Source: Agromyces luteolus
GTDB lineage: Bacteria > Actinomycetota > Actinomycetes > Actinomycetales > Microbacteriaceae
DNA length: 50,639 nucleotides
Reading direction: 5' to 3'
Assembly (NCBI RefSeq): GCF_009729855.1
Contig: NZ_WODA01000020.1
Span: 1 to 50,639, forward strand
Positions 1 to 7,006 of the stretch are shown one piece after another. The translations under genes and the position numbers were made by a program. The notes under the pieces were generated by a model, which was not told the DNA's origin, ran no database searches, and saw only the letters and a list, made by a program, of their open reading frames with translations. Position 1 is the stretch's first letter. Every line of letters starts with the position of its first letter.

Positions 1-1
1 C

Positions 2-202
2 AACGCCGTCTCGGTCATCGGCGACTCCCACTCGGAGGGCGCCACCACCGAGGTCACGACCGGCACCGGCTCGGGAACGGACGCCTGGACCACCGGCGAG
101 GACTCGATCCTCGGCGGCACCCAGATCCTGCCCGACCTCTCCCTGCCGATCACGATCGGCGGCAACGCCGTCTCGGTCATCGGGGACTCCCACTCGGAGG
201 GC
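2..202 (+). repeat. 162-bp tandem coding repeat, one full period visible
   Basis: Positions 2-40 and 164-202 are identical except for one base (GGC versus GGG) and lie 162 bp, or 54 codons, apart. The conservation at nucleotide level suggests recent duplication or gene conversion inside the surface protein; more copies probably lie upstream of the window. Confidence 0.8.
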
Positions 203-535
203 TCGACCACGGTCGTGACGCCCGGCGGTCCGACGGACCCGGTCGACCCGGTCGACCCCGTCGACCCGACCGACCCCGTCGACCCGGTCGACCCCGTCGA
301 CCCGACCGACCCGACGACGCCCGGCACGCCGGGTGACGGCGGCGACTCGGGCACCACGGGCTCGAACGGCGCCGGCTCGACGGTCGCCTCGATGGGCACC
401 ACCGCGATCGCGAGCGGCTCCGGCTCGCTCGCCTCGACCGGCATCGACGCCGGGTTCTGGGAGCGGCTCGCGCTGTTCCTCCTGCTGACGGGCGGCCTGC
501 TCGTCGGCGTGCGGCGGTTCGCACTGCGCCGCTGA
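2..535 (+). CDS. cell-wall-anchored repeat protein, 3' end only
   Basis: This is the C-terminal 177 residues of a secreted protein whose start lies before the window. It holds two copies of a GGNAVSVIGDSHSEG-type segment 54 residues apart, then a P-V/T-D triplet-repeat linker of about 30 residues, a Gly/Ser/Thr-rich stretch, the pentapeptide LASTG, a hydrophobic helix and a basic tail ending in RRFALRR. LAxTG, membrane helix and Arg tail form a sorting signal of the kind used by class E sortases of high-GC actinobacteria, so wall attachment with the rigid Pro-Asp linker spanning the envelope is inferred. The G-N-x-V-x-V-I-G core faintly recalls chaplin domains, but this is too weak to assign. 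The gene ends before a strong bidirectional hairpin. Confidence 0.8.
   Translation, partial: NAVSVIGDSHSEGATTEVTTGTGSGTDAWTTGEDSILGGTQILPDLSLPITIGGNAVSVIGDSHSEGSTTVVTPGGPTDPVDPVDPVDPTDPVDPVDPVDPTDPTTPGTPGDGGDSGTTGSNGAGSTVASMGTTAIASGSGSLASTGIDAGFWERLALFLLLTGGLLVGVRRFALRR
230..318 (+). repeat. Pro-Val/Thr-Asp triplet-repeat tract
   Basis: An imperfect 9-bp periodic tract built from GTCGACCCG and GACCGACCC units encodes repeated PVD and PTD triplets. It forms the extended linker of the wall-anchored protein and is a likely site of slippage-driven length change. Confidence 0.8.
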
Positions 536-661
536 TCCGGTGACGGCCCGGCGCCGCCCTACCGGCGCCGGGTCCACCGTCGGCGGCTCGACCGCCCCAC
601 GATCCCCCGTGCCGCACATTCGGGCCGCGGCACGGTCGGTCGCGCCCGGGGGTCGCGACCG

Positions 662-696
662 GACGGGGCGGTGGGACGTCGTCCCACCGCCCCGTC
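662..696. terminator. bidirectional terminator hairpin
   Basis: A perfect 16-bp stem (arms 662-677 and 681-696) closes a 3-nt GTC loop. It lies between the convergent gene ends at 535 and 727 and can serve both strands. No T-run follows, as is common in high-GC actinobacteria. The rest of the 536-726 gap shows nothing recognisable. Confidence 0.8.
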
Positions 697-726
697 ATTC
701 CTGCGGTCCGCCTGCGGCGCCTCGGA

Positions 727-2430
727 CTACGAGATCGAGTCGATCGCGAAGAGGGTCGTGGTGCCCGAGACCTCGTTCGCGACCGCGAGCATCGGCCCAC
801 CGGTCGGGCTCGCCTCCGCGGGGATGAAGGCCAGGCCCTCAGGTCCGAGGTCGCCCGCGTCCGAGAGCAGTTCCACGCCGTCGTCCTCGACCGAGACCGA
901 GAAGTCGCGGTTGTTGAGGTAGGTGACGAAGCCGGATGCCGCCGGGTCGGTGATGTCGTAGACGATGACGCCGCCGACGCGCTCGAAGCCGATGAACGCG
1001 TACGTGCGTCCGTCGACCTCGCCGATCGCGAGGCTCTCCGGCTCCGGACCCTTGTCGTCGCTCCGTCCCTCGAGGTTCGACTCGCTGTGGTTGGAGTTGA
1101 AGAACTCCGGGGCGGCCTCGTGCGTGATGCGCTCGAAGTCCTCGCCGGAGTCGAAGACCTGCTCGCCGTCGGTCGTCCAGATCGAGAACGACCGCGACCC
1201 GAACGCGTAGAGCTCCTCGTAGCAGGTGCCGTCCTCGCTGAGGCCCATCGCGGTCGAGACGTTCAGTCGGCCGAGGTCGGCGTCGCCCGTGAGCGACGCG
1301 GCGGGGCTCGTCTCGCAGACGGGCGCGAGGCCGTCGTCGCCGAGGTCCTTCACGCGGGCCGGCTCGACGTAGTCGCCCCACTCGCGAGCGTCGCCCTCGT
1401 TCGCCGTGACGAGGTAGGTCTCGCCCGCCGCCTCGTACGCCACGAGGCCGTCGGGCAGGTACATGCCCTTCAGCCCATCGAAGGTGCGGATGCCGAAGGT
1501 CGGCGCGCCCTGCGGGTCGCGGTCCGACGGGTCGATGCCGTGGCCGGGCTCGGAGTGGTCGACGAACCCGAGCGGCAGGATCTCGTCCACGGTCGCCATG
1601 TCGAGGTCCACGACGGCGACGGCGTTCGCCTCCTGCAGCGCGACGTAGGCGGTGTCGCCGACCACGGCGACGTACTCGGGCTCGAGGTTGCGCGAGACCG
1701 GGAGGTCGGCCTCGGGCGCCGGGCCGAAGACGCGCACGTCGTCGGCGAGGGTCTTCGAACCGCCGACCTCGAACTCGTGGAAGTCCGCGGAGCGGACGTC
1801 CGCCTGGGTCGCGGCCGACACCGTGCCGGGCAGGTCGATCACCGAGACCGTTCCCTCCGGGTCGCTCGAGAAGTCGTCGGCGGGCTCGCCCTCGTTCGCG
1901 ACGACTGCGCGGGTTCCGTCCTCGGAGATCGCGACCATGTCGGGCAGCGAACCGACCTCGACCGAGCCGAGCACGCGGGGCTTCCTCTTCGTCGCGTCGA
2001 AGAAGACGATGCTGCCGGGAGCGGTCTTGTCGTCCGCGTCCTCGATCGCGACGACGCCTAGGCCGTCGGCCCTGATCGCGACGGAGTTGGCGATGCCGTC
2101 GCCCTGCACCTCGCCGACCTTCTTCGGCTTCGACGGCTTCTTCACGTCGAGGACGTCGACGAGCCCGGCCTGGGCGTTGACGACGTAGAGCCGCCCGTCG
2201 TACGACGCGACGATCTCGGCCGCGGACTCGTCGAACACGCCGGTCTCGTAGCTGCCGACGGGTGAGAGGGTCAGCGCGGCGCCGTCGGCGACGACCTCGA
2301 CGGGTGCGTCGACGATGGCGGTGCGGACGGGCAGTGCGACGGCCGGGGCTGCGGCGAGGCAGCCCGCGACGACGGCACCCACGAGGATCGGCGCTGCGGC
2401 GCGCCGGATGCGAGGTCGGGTGGAGAGCAT
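727..2430 (-). CDS. secreted choice-of-anchor I family beta-propeller protein
   Basis: The 567-residue protein begins with a Sec signal peptide (basic MLSTRPRIRR, hydrophobic segment, AAPAVALP cleavage region). The body reads as beta-propeller repeats of the YVTN/LVIVD kind (RLYVVNAQAGLVDVLDV, TAYVALQEANAVAVVDL). It carries the LVTANEGDAREW and SNHSESN motifs typical of choice-of-anchor I proteins, often loosely annotated as alkaline phosphatase. The function is not established. No C-terminal anchor follows the propeller (it ends FAIDSIS), so it is probably released or held non-covalently. The ATG follows GAAGGTG at SD distance. A PHO-box-like direct repeat lies upstream. It converges on the sortase substrate. 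Confidence 0.85.
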   Translation of the reverse strand: MLSTRPRIRRAAAPILVGAVVAGCLAAAPAVALPVRTAIVDAPVEVVADGAALTLSPVGSYETGVFDESAAEIVASYDGRLYVVNAQAGLVDVLDVKKPSKPKKVGEVQGDGIANSVAIRADGLGVVAIEDADDKTAPGSIVFFDATKRKPRVLGSVEVGSLPDMVAISEDGTRAVVANEGEPADDFSSDPEGTVSVIDLPGTVSAATQADVRSADFHEFEVGGSKTLADDVRVFGPAPEADLPVSRNLEPEYVAVVGDTAYVALQEANAVAVVDLDMATVDEILPLGFVDHSEPGHGIDPSDRDPQGAPTFGIRTFDGLKGMYLPDGLVAYEAAGETYLVTANEGDAREWGDYVEPARVKDLGDDGLAPVCETSPAASLTGDADLGRLNVSTAMGLSEDGTCYEELYAFGSRSFSIWTTDGEQVFDSGEDFERITHEAAPEFFNSNHSESNLEGRSDDKGPEPESLAIGEVDGRTYAFIGFERVGGVIVYDITDPAASGFVTYLNNRDFSVSVEDDGVELLSDAGDLGPEGLAFIPAEASPTGGPMLAVANEVSGTTTLFAIDSIS

Positions 2431-2481
2431 GGATCACCTTCGGTCTGAGGACACGGGACGGCCCTCACTCTCGTCCCGCCC

Positions 2482-2510
2482 GACGAACCCCGGATTGCCG
2501 GAAGGTGAAC
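2482..2510 (-). promoter_or_regulatory. possible PHO-box direct repeat (PhoP site)
   Basis: On the minus strand three 7-bp units separated by 4 bp read GTTCACC, GGCAATC and GTTCGTC. The first matches the actinobacterial PHO-box unit GTTCACC, the third matches 5 of 7, the middle one is poor. It lies about 50 bp upstream of the choice-of-anchor I start. Phosphate control is inference. Confidence 0.35.
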
Positions 2511-2522
2511 GTTCGCTCCGTT

Positions 2523-3965
2523 TCAGACGACCGCGGCGAGCACGCTCTGGTCGGGAACGGGCGTGCGGGCGAGCGAGCCCCACGCGCGTGCGAGCGCCTG
2601 CACCGCGGCATCCGTCGTCTCGGCGTCGTAGCAGATCGGGAGGCGCAGGAACCGTTCGAAGGCGCCGTCGATGCCGAAGCGCGGCCCGGCCGCGACGATC
2701 AGGCCCTGCGTGCGCGCGGCCAGCGCGAGCTGCGAGCTCACGGGCGCGCCCAGGCCGACCCACGTCGCGATGCCGCCGTCGACGTGCGGCACGTGCCAGC
2801 CGGGGAACGCGTCGGCGAGCCGGCGCTCGAGGTGGTCGCGGCCGGCGCGGAGCTGCTCGCGGCGCAGGTCGAGGATGTCGTCCATCCGGTCCAGCAGGCG
2901 CGCGACCATGAGCTGCTCGAGGATCGGCGTGCCGAGGTCGCCGGGCGAGCGGACCGCGAGGAGCCGCCGGATGAGGGGCCGATCGGCGCGGATCCAGCCG
3001 ACCCGGATGCCGCCCCAGACGGTCTTGCCGACCGAGCCGACCATGACCGCGGGGCCGTACGCGGCGAGCGGCTGGAGCTCGAGCCCGCGGTCGATGTCGA
3101 GCTCGGCCGTGGTCTCGTCGGCGATGACGACCGTGCCCTGGCGGGCGGCCGCATCGAGCACGCGCTCGCGCGCCTCGGCGTCGAGGGACCGCCCGGTCGG
3201 ATTGTGGAAGTCGGGCATGAGGTAGGCCGCGACGGGGTTCGCGTGGCCCATCGCGCGCACGAGGTCGCCCGCCTCGTCGCCCGCGCCGAATCCGTCGGGG
3301 CCGACGTCGTGCGGCGACGTGGCGACGGTGACGAGGCGCGCGCCCGCGGCGCGGAGGGCCTCGTAGGCGTGCGGGTAGGTCGGGGCCTCGATGAGCGCGC
3401 GGTCGCCGCGACCGACGAGCGCGCGGGAGAGCAGCGCGATGGCGTGCTGCGCGCCGAGCGTGACCATCACCTGCTCCGGATCGGTCCGGAGGCCGCGGGC
3501 GGTGTAGCGCTCGGCGATGGCGGTGTGCAGCTGCGGGATGCCGATCGGGTCGAAGCCCGAGTCGCCGAGGTGCGCGGGGAGGTCTTCGACGGCCTCGCGC
3601 GCGACCTCGGGCAGCCAGGGCAGCGCGGCCAGGGCGGCCTTGGAGAAGTCGACGTAGTCGGCCGCGGGCGGCACGGGGAGCACGGCGGGGGCGCCGGGCA
3701 GGCGGGCGACGCTTCCGGAGCCGCGGATGCTGCGGAGCATCCGCTGCTCGCGGAGCTCGCGGTACGCGGCCGTGACCGTCGTGCGGCTGAGCCCGAGACG
3801 TTCGGCGAGGTCGCGCTCGGCGGGCAGTCGCGTGTCGACGGGGATGCGGCCGTCGAGCATGAGGAGGCGGATGCGGTCGGCGAGCGCCCGGTAGACGCTG
3901 CCGCCGTCGCCGCGCCAGGCGCCGAGGAGGTTCTCGAGGGCGCGGGCGCTCAGGGTGGCTTCCAT
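2523..3965 (-). CDS. MocR-family PLP-dependent transcriptional regulator (YczR-like)
   Basis: The 480-residue protein fuses an N-terminal GntR winged helix (about residues 20-90, with LAERLGLSRTTVTAAYREL) to a fold-type I aminotransferase domain (about 105-475). PLP motifs are visible: MPDFHNPTG, Asp283 in ADETTAELD and the Schiff-base Lys314 in GSVGKTVWGG. Such proteins use PLP or an amino-acid adduct as effector and usually act on a divergent gene. Here that gene encodes a YczE-type membrane protein, matching a known MocR subgroup linked to YczE. The chosen ATG starts at the GntR domain; the frame stays open upstream but would run through the divergent gene. The 66-bp shared gap holds an 8-bp inverted repeat. 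Confidence 0.92.
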   Translation of the reverse strand: MEATLSARALENLLGAWRGDGGSVYRALADRIRLLMLDGRIPVDTRLPAERDLAERLGLSRTTVTAAYRELREQRMLRSIRGSGSVARLPGAPAVLPVPPAADYVDFSKAALAALPWLPEVAREAVEDLPAHLGDSGFDPIGIPQLHTAIAERYTARGLRTDPEQVMVTLGAQHAIALLSRALVGRGDRALIEAPTYPHAYEALRAAGARLVTVATSPHDVGPDGFGAGDEAGDLVRAMGHANPVAAYLMPDFHNPTGRSLDAEARERVLDAAARQGTVVIADETTAELDIDRGLELQPLAAYGPAVMVGSVGKTVWGGIRVGWIRADRPLIRRLLAVRSPGDLGTPILEQLMVARLLDRMDDILDLRREQLRAGRDHLERRLADAFPGWHVPHVDGGIATWVGLGAPVSSQLALAARTQGLIVAAGPRFGIDGAFERFLRLPICYDAETTDAAVQALARAWGSLARTPVPDQSVLAAVV

Positions 3966-3984
3966 GGTGCGGGCCACTTTAGGC

Positions 3985-4013
3985 GAATTGGCTTCTTGCC
4001 GAAAGGCCAATTC
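3985..4013. promoter_or_regulatory. candidate MocR operator in divergent promoter
   Basis: A perfect inverted repeat GAATTGGC-N13-GCCAATTC lies centrally in the 66-bp AT-richer gap between the MocR and YczE genes. Arm centres are 21 bp apart, about two helical turns, suiting a dimeric winged-helix regulator. A further ATTGG at 4018 could be an extra half-site. Confidence 0.6.
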
Positions 4014-4031
4014 AAGGATTGGATTGCCATC

Positions 4032-4724
4032 ATGTCGTTCCGACTCCCTCGCACCACCGACCCGGCGCCCGTGTTCGGGCGCCGCCTCGTGCAGCTGCTC
4101 GTCGGCCTGTACCTGTACGGGCTCGGCATCGCGCTGATCGTCCGCGGCGAGCTCGGCGTCGCCCCGTGGGACGTGCTCACGCAGGGCATCGCGAAGCAGA
4201 CCGGCCTCGGCTTCGGCCTCATCACGGTCATCACGAGCGGCATCGTGCTGCTGCTGTGGATCCCGATCCGGCAGAAGCCGGGCTTCGGCACCCTCATGAA
4301 CGCCGTGCTCGTCGGCCCCTTCGCCGACCTCTCGCTCTGGATGATCCCCACCGGCCTCGACCTCTGGCTCCGGATCGTCATGCTCTTCGGCGGCATCGTC
4401 GTGCTCGCCGCGGCCACCGGCCTCTACATCGGCGCCCACTTCGGCCCCGGCCCGCGCGACGGGCTCATGACCGGCCTGCACCGCCGGACCGGATGGAGGA
4501 TCTGGATCGTACGCACGGGCATCGAGGTGACGGTCCTCGTCACCGGGTTCCTGCTCGGCGGCAACGTCGGCATCGGCACGCTCGCGTTCGCGCTGCTCAT
4601 CGGCCCGCTCTGCGGGTGGACGATCCCGCTCTTCGCGGTGCGCCGCGGCCCTGCCGTCCGTCGCGGGGCTCGGGCTCGGGACCTCCCGCACCCCGCCACG
4701 GGCGCCACCCCCGCGCAGGCCTGA
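4032..4724 (+). CDS. YczE/YyaS/YitT-family integral membrane protein
   Basis: The protein is 230 residues with about five hydrophobic helices. It begins with a cytoplasmic basic stretch, then LLVGLYLYGLGIALIVRGELGVAPWDVLTQG, here abbreviated to its key part GELGVAPWDV, which with GPGPRDGLM is characteristic of the YczE family. The biochemical function of the family is not known; transport or export of a small molecule sensed by the MocR regulator is plausible. The C-terminus is a short disordered basic and Pro/Ala-rich tail. The ATG at 4032 has an AAGG purine stretch about 14 nt upstream. It is divergent from the MocR gene and probably controlled by it. Confidence 0.88.
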   Translation: MSFRLPRTTDPAPVFGRRLVQLLVGLYLYGLGIALIVRGELGVAPWDVLTQGIAKQTGLGFGLITVITSGIVLLLWIPIRQKPGFGTLMNAVLVGPFADLSLWMIPTGLDLWLRIVMLFGGIVVLAAATGLYIGAHFGPGPRDGLMTGLHRRTGWRIWIVRTGIEVTVLVTGFLLGGNVGIGTLAFALLIGPLCGWTIPLFAVRRGPAVRRGARARDLPHPATGATPAQA

Positions 4725-4755
4725 CGCCGGCCCGGCGTACGCGTAGCGAGTCAAG

Positions 4756-4789
4756 CCCCGATTCGGGGGATGCGGAGAACGCACTCCGC
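4756..4789 (+). terminator. two short hairpins after the YczE gene
   Basis: CCCCGA-T-TCGGGG (4756-4768) is followed by GCGGAG-N6-CTCCGC (4772-4789). Either could end yczE transcription; no T-run follows. Confidence 0.4.
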
Positions 4790-4794
4790 ACTGC

Positions 4795-4800
4795 TACCGT
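4795..4800 (+). promoter_or_regulatory. -10 box TACCGT for the small secreted protein gene
   Basis: TACCGT matches TANNNT and would give a leader of about 70 nt ending in a strong GAAGGGGG ribosome binding site before the ATG at 4876. No clear -35 is visible. Confidence 0.4.
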
Positions 4801-4875
4801 GTGCGCCAGCCGTCGTGGATCGGGGTCGCTCCAATCCGCGTGCACCCCTCGCGACGAGAGCAGAAGGGGGAAGAC

Positions 4876-5127
4876 ATGCGCACACGAACCATCGCCGTCT
4901 GGGCGACCGGTCTGGCGGTGATCGGCTCGATCGGCCTCGCGGCCCCGGCCACGGCGGCCGAGTCCGGACCCAGCGCCAACGCGTCGTGCGTCGGGCAGAT
5001 CTTCGTGCCACAGGCGACCGGCGACCCTGGCGCGATCGCGATGCGGATCGCCGAGATCCGCGGCTTCGCCGGCACCGGCTTCGGACCGGCGATCGCCGGC
5101 CTGGCCTCCCGGTGCGACGTCGGTTGA
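4876..5127 (+). CDS. small secreted protein of unknown function
   Basis: The 83-residue product has a clear signal peptide (MRTRTIAVWATGLAVIGSIG, then AAPATAA cleavage site), leaving a mature peptide of about 55 residues. That part has one Cys near each end (ASCVGQ and SRCDVG), suggesting one disulfide that closes the domain, and a helical middle rich in Ile, Ala and Gly. I do not recognise the family. The start is fixed by a strong GAAGGGGG ribosome binding site and the signal peptide; an earlier in-frame start would lose it. It converges on the MerR gene, separated by a terminator. Confidence 0.75.
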   Translation: MRTRTIAVWATGLAVIGSIGLAAPATAAESGPSANASCVGQIFVPQATGDPGAIAMRIAEIRGFAGTGFGPAIAGLASRCDVG

Positions 5128-5163
5128 CGCACGCTCGCTGAGTCCTCGCTCCACCGGTGCGGG

Positions 5164-5197
5164 CGGATGCCGCGGGGCCATTCCCCCGCGGCATCCG
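5164..5197. terminator. bidirectional terminator built on the GGATGCCGC/GCGGCATCC word
   Basis: A perfect 14-bp stem (CGGATGCCGCGGGG at 5164-5177 with 5184-5197) encloses a 6-nt loop between convergent gene ends. Its arms contain the nine-base word over-represented across the window. Confidence 0.75.
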
Positions 5198-5225
5198 TCG
5201 TGTCACGCCGCGTGCGCGCCAGCGC

Positions 5226-5984
5226 CTACAGGTTCGCCTCCGCGAACACCGTCAGCGCGTCGCGCACGAACGTCGCGCCCTGCTCGCCGCCGTAGTTGGC
5301 CGCGAAGCGCGGGTCGGCGACGTACATGTCGCCGAGACCCAGCACGTACGCCCTGACGTCGCCGCCGGGCGTGCCCGCGGGCGTGCCGGGGATGCCCGTC
5401 AGCCACTCGACGTGGCGCTTCGCGAGCGCCTGCGCCTCCGCGGAGTCCGGCGCGACGCCCGACTCGGCGGCGGCGGCCCAGTCGCGGCCGAGCGCGGCGC
5501 TGCGCTCCTTCCACGCGGCACGCTCGTCGTCGCGCATGCCGCGCCACCAGCGGTCGCCGGCCGCGAACGCGTCGGCGCCCCAGCGCTCCTCGACCTCCTC
5601 GCGGTACTGCGTGTGGTCGAAGCCGTCCAGCATGTCCTTCGCCATGATCTCCTCACCTCCCTCCAATGCCTCGATCGTCCGTTCGACCGACGCGACCTGG
5701 CGCGCCAGCCGGTCCTGTTCGTGCCGGAGCCATCCGAGGTGCCCCTCGAGGGCCCTGGCCTCGCCGGTCTGCCCGGCGAGCACGTCGGCGATCGCCGGCA
5801 GCCCGAGGCCGAGCTCGCGCAGCAGCAGGATGCGCTGCAGGCGCACGAGCGCCGCCCGGTCGTAGTACCGGTAGCCGTTGCCGCCGATGCGACTCGGCGG
5901 CAACAGGCCGAGGTCGTCGTAGTGCCGCAGCGTCCGGCTCGTCGTGCCGGCGAGCTTCGCGATCTCCTGGATCGACCAGTCCAT
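5226..5984 (-). CDS. MerR-family regulator with TipAS ligand-binding domain
   Basis: The 252-residue protein has an N-terminal MerR helix-turn-helix (residues 1-70, IQEIAKLAGTTSRTLRHYDD then GGNGYRYYD), a dimerisation coiled coil (about 75-115) and a TipAS-type helical domain (about 125-250, including ERWG and W-rich segments). TipAL-like regulators bind thiopeptides and other hydrophobic drugs and often control themselves. Like tipA in Streptomyces, such genes may have an internal start; a GTG/ATG-containing stretch precedes the TipAS domain (EEIMAKDML). The chosen ATG has AGGAGG eight bases upstream. A 7-bp inverted repeat lies in its promoter, fitting autoregulation. Confidence 0.92.
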   Translation of the reverse strand: MDWSIQEIAKLAGTTSRTLRHYDDLGLLPPSRIGGNGYRYYDRAALVRLQRILLLRELGLGLPAIADVLAGQTGEARALEGHLGWLRHEQDRLARQVASVERTIEALEGGEEIMAKDMLDGFDHTQYREEVEERWGADAFAAGDRWWRGMRDDERAAWKERSAALGRDWAAAAESGVAPDSAEAQALAKRHVEWLTGIPGTPAGTPGGDVRAYVLGLGDMYVADPRFAANYGGEQGATFVRDALTVFAEANL

Positions 5985-6033
5985 GCCATGCCTCCTCTCG
6001 TGTCCGGCGGATCGTCGCGGTCCCACGGTAGAA

Positions 6034-6050
6034 CTTGACGTAGCGTCAAG
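6034..6050 (-). promoter_or_regulatory. MerR-type operator upstream of the TipAS regulator
   Basis: CTTGACG-TAG-CGTCAAG is a perfect 7-bp inverted repeat about 50 bp upstream of the start. On the minus strand it follows a TTGACC that could be the -35, so the dyad falls in the spacer, where MerR regulators bind. Confidence 0.65.
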
Positions 6051-6087
6051 GTCAAGCGGATGCTTCGTGGTCGCCGCAGCCGGGTCG

Positions 6088-6130
6088 AAACGCGATATAT
6101 CTTGACTTGCTCTCAAACGCGATATATCGT
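6088..6130 (+). promoter_or_regulatory. DUF4097-PadR operon promoter with paired PadR-type operators
   Basis: The 14-mer AAACGCGATATATC occurs at 6088-6101 and 6115-6128, 27 bp apart; the second copy completes the palindrome CGATATATCG. Between them lies -35 TTGACT (6102-6107), and 17 bp on is -10 TATCGT (6125-6130) inside the second copy. Bound protein would flank the -35 and cover the -10. Autorepression by the downstream PadR protein is inferred. Confidence 0.7.
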
Positions 6131-6163
6131 GATCTCGAATCGTCCATCAGAAGGAGCACGCAC

Positions 6164-7006
6164 ATGGCCATCGAGAAGTGGGTCGTGAACCCCGGGGAGA
6201 GCCGGGTCATCGACCTCGAACTCGTCCGCAAGCTCAAGGTCGGCCTCATCGGGGGCAAGGTCGACGTCATCGCGCACGACGAACCCGGCGCGCGCGTCGA
6301 GGTGTCGAACGTCACCGGGAAGGACCTGATGATCCGGATCGACGGCGACTCCCTCGAGATCGACCACCCGCAGCTGCGGTGGGACAACTTCCTCGAGGTC
6401 TTCAAGGGCTTCACGGGCAGCGCCAAGGCCGAGGTGTCGATCCTCGCGCCGCGGCACGTCGCGATGAAGCTCGGCGTGGTCTCGGGCGACGCGCTCGTGT
6501 CGGGCTTCGACAACGACGGCAGGTTCAGCTCGGTCTCGGGCGACCTCGTCATCGACAACCACGCGGGCGACGTCGAGTGCTCGAGCGTCTCGGGCGAGAT
6601 CTCGGTCGGCGACCACACCGGCAAGGTCACCGCGCACACGGTCTCGGGCGACGTGACCGTCACCGGCGAGGTGGGCACGTTCAACGTCGACACGGTGTCC
6701 GGCGACATGGTGCTCGACGCGAAGGGCACGCCGAGCCGCGTCGACACGAACAGCGTCTCGGGCGACCTCACGCTGCGCTTCGATCCCGGCAGCGGCGCCC
6801 GTTACCGCGTGAACACGGTGAGCGGCAGGCTGCTGCTCGACGACGCGCAGATCAAGGGCACGTTGGGCAAGGGCTTCGAGCGCGTCACGGGCGAGCTCGA
6901 GGGCACGTGGCTCGACCTCGGCGCGAACAGCGTGTCGGGCAGCATCTCGGTGATCCGGCGCCAGCCGGCGACGGCTCCCGCCGATTCCGGCGAGGCCTCG
7001 GCATGA
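6164..7006 (+). CDS. DUF4097-family beta-strand repeat protein
   Basis: The 280-residue protein has an N-terminal region (1-95) and then a regular series of short beta segments each ending in a VSG(D/E/R) turn (VVSGDALVSG, SSVSGDLVID, SSVSGEISVG, HTVSGDVTVT, DTVSGDMVLD, NSVSGDLTLR), the ladder pattern of DUF4097 proteins, likely a right-handed beta-solenoid. No signal peptide or membrane helix is visible, so it is probably cytoplasmic. The function is unknown, but the gene is very often paired with a PadR regulator, as here, where the two overlap by four bases (ATGA). AGAAGGAG precedes the ATG. Two palindromic operators sit in its promoter. Confidence 0.9.
   Translation: MAIEKWVVNPGESRVIDLELVRKLKVGLIGGKVDVIAHDEPGARVEVSNVTGKDLMIRIDGDSLEIDHPQLRWDNFLEVFKGFTGSAKAEVSILAPRHVAMKLGVVSGDALVSGFDNDGRFSSVSGDLVIDNHAGDVECSSVSGEISVGDHTGKVTAHTVSGDVTVTGEVGTFNVDTVSGDMVLDAKGTPSRVDTNSVSGDLTLRFDPGSGARYRVNTVSGRLLLDDAQIKGTLGKGFERVTGELEGTWLDLGANSVSGSISVIRRQPATAPADSGEASA

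Noticed and set aside
230..318. CRISPR-like short tandem repeats
   Set aside because: The repeats have no unique spacers and encode a Pro-Asp linker in frame.
839..2437. Arg-rich long frames opposite or alongside real genes (also at 4019, 36257, 47910 and others)
   Set aside because: They are typical high-GC frame shadows: no domain, Arg/Ala/Pro composition and no ribosome binding site.
2523..4784. A long minus-strand frame that would extend the MocR protein through the YczE gene
   Set aside because: The extension is low-complexity and antisense to a clear YczE membrane protein; the MocR domain begins at 3965 with the normal N-terminus.
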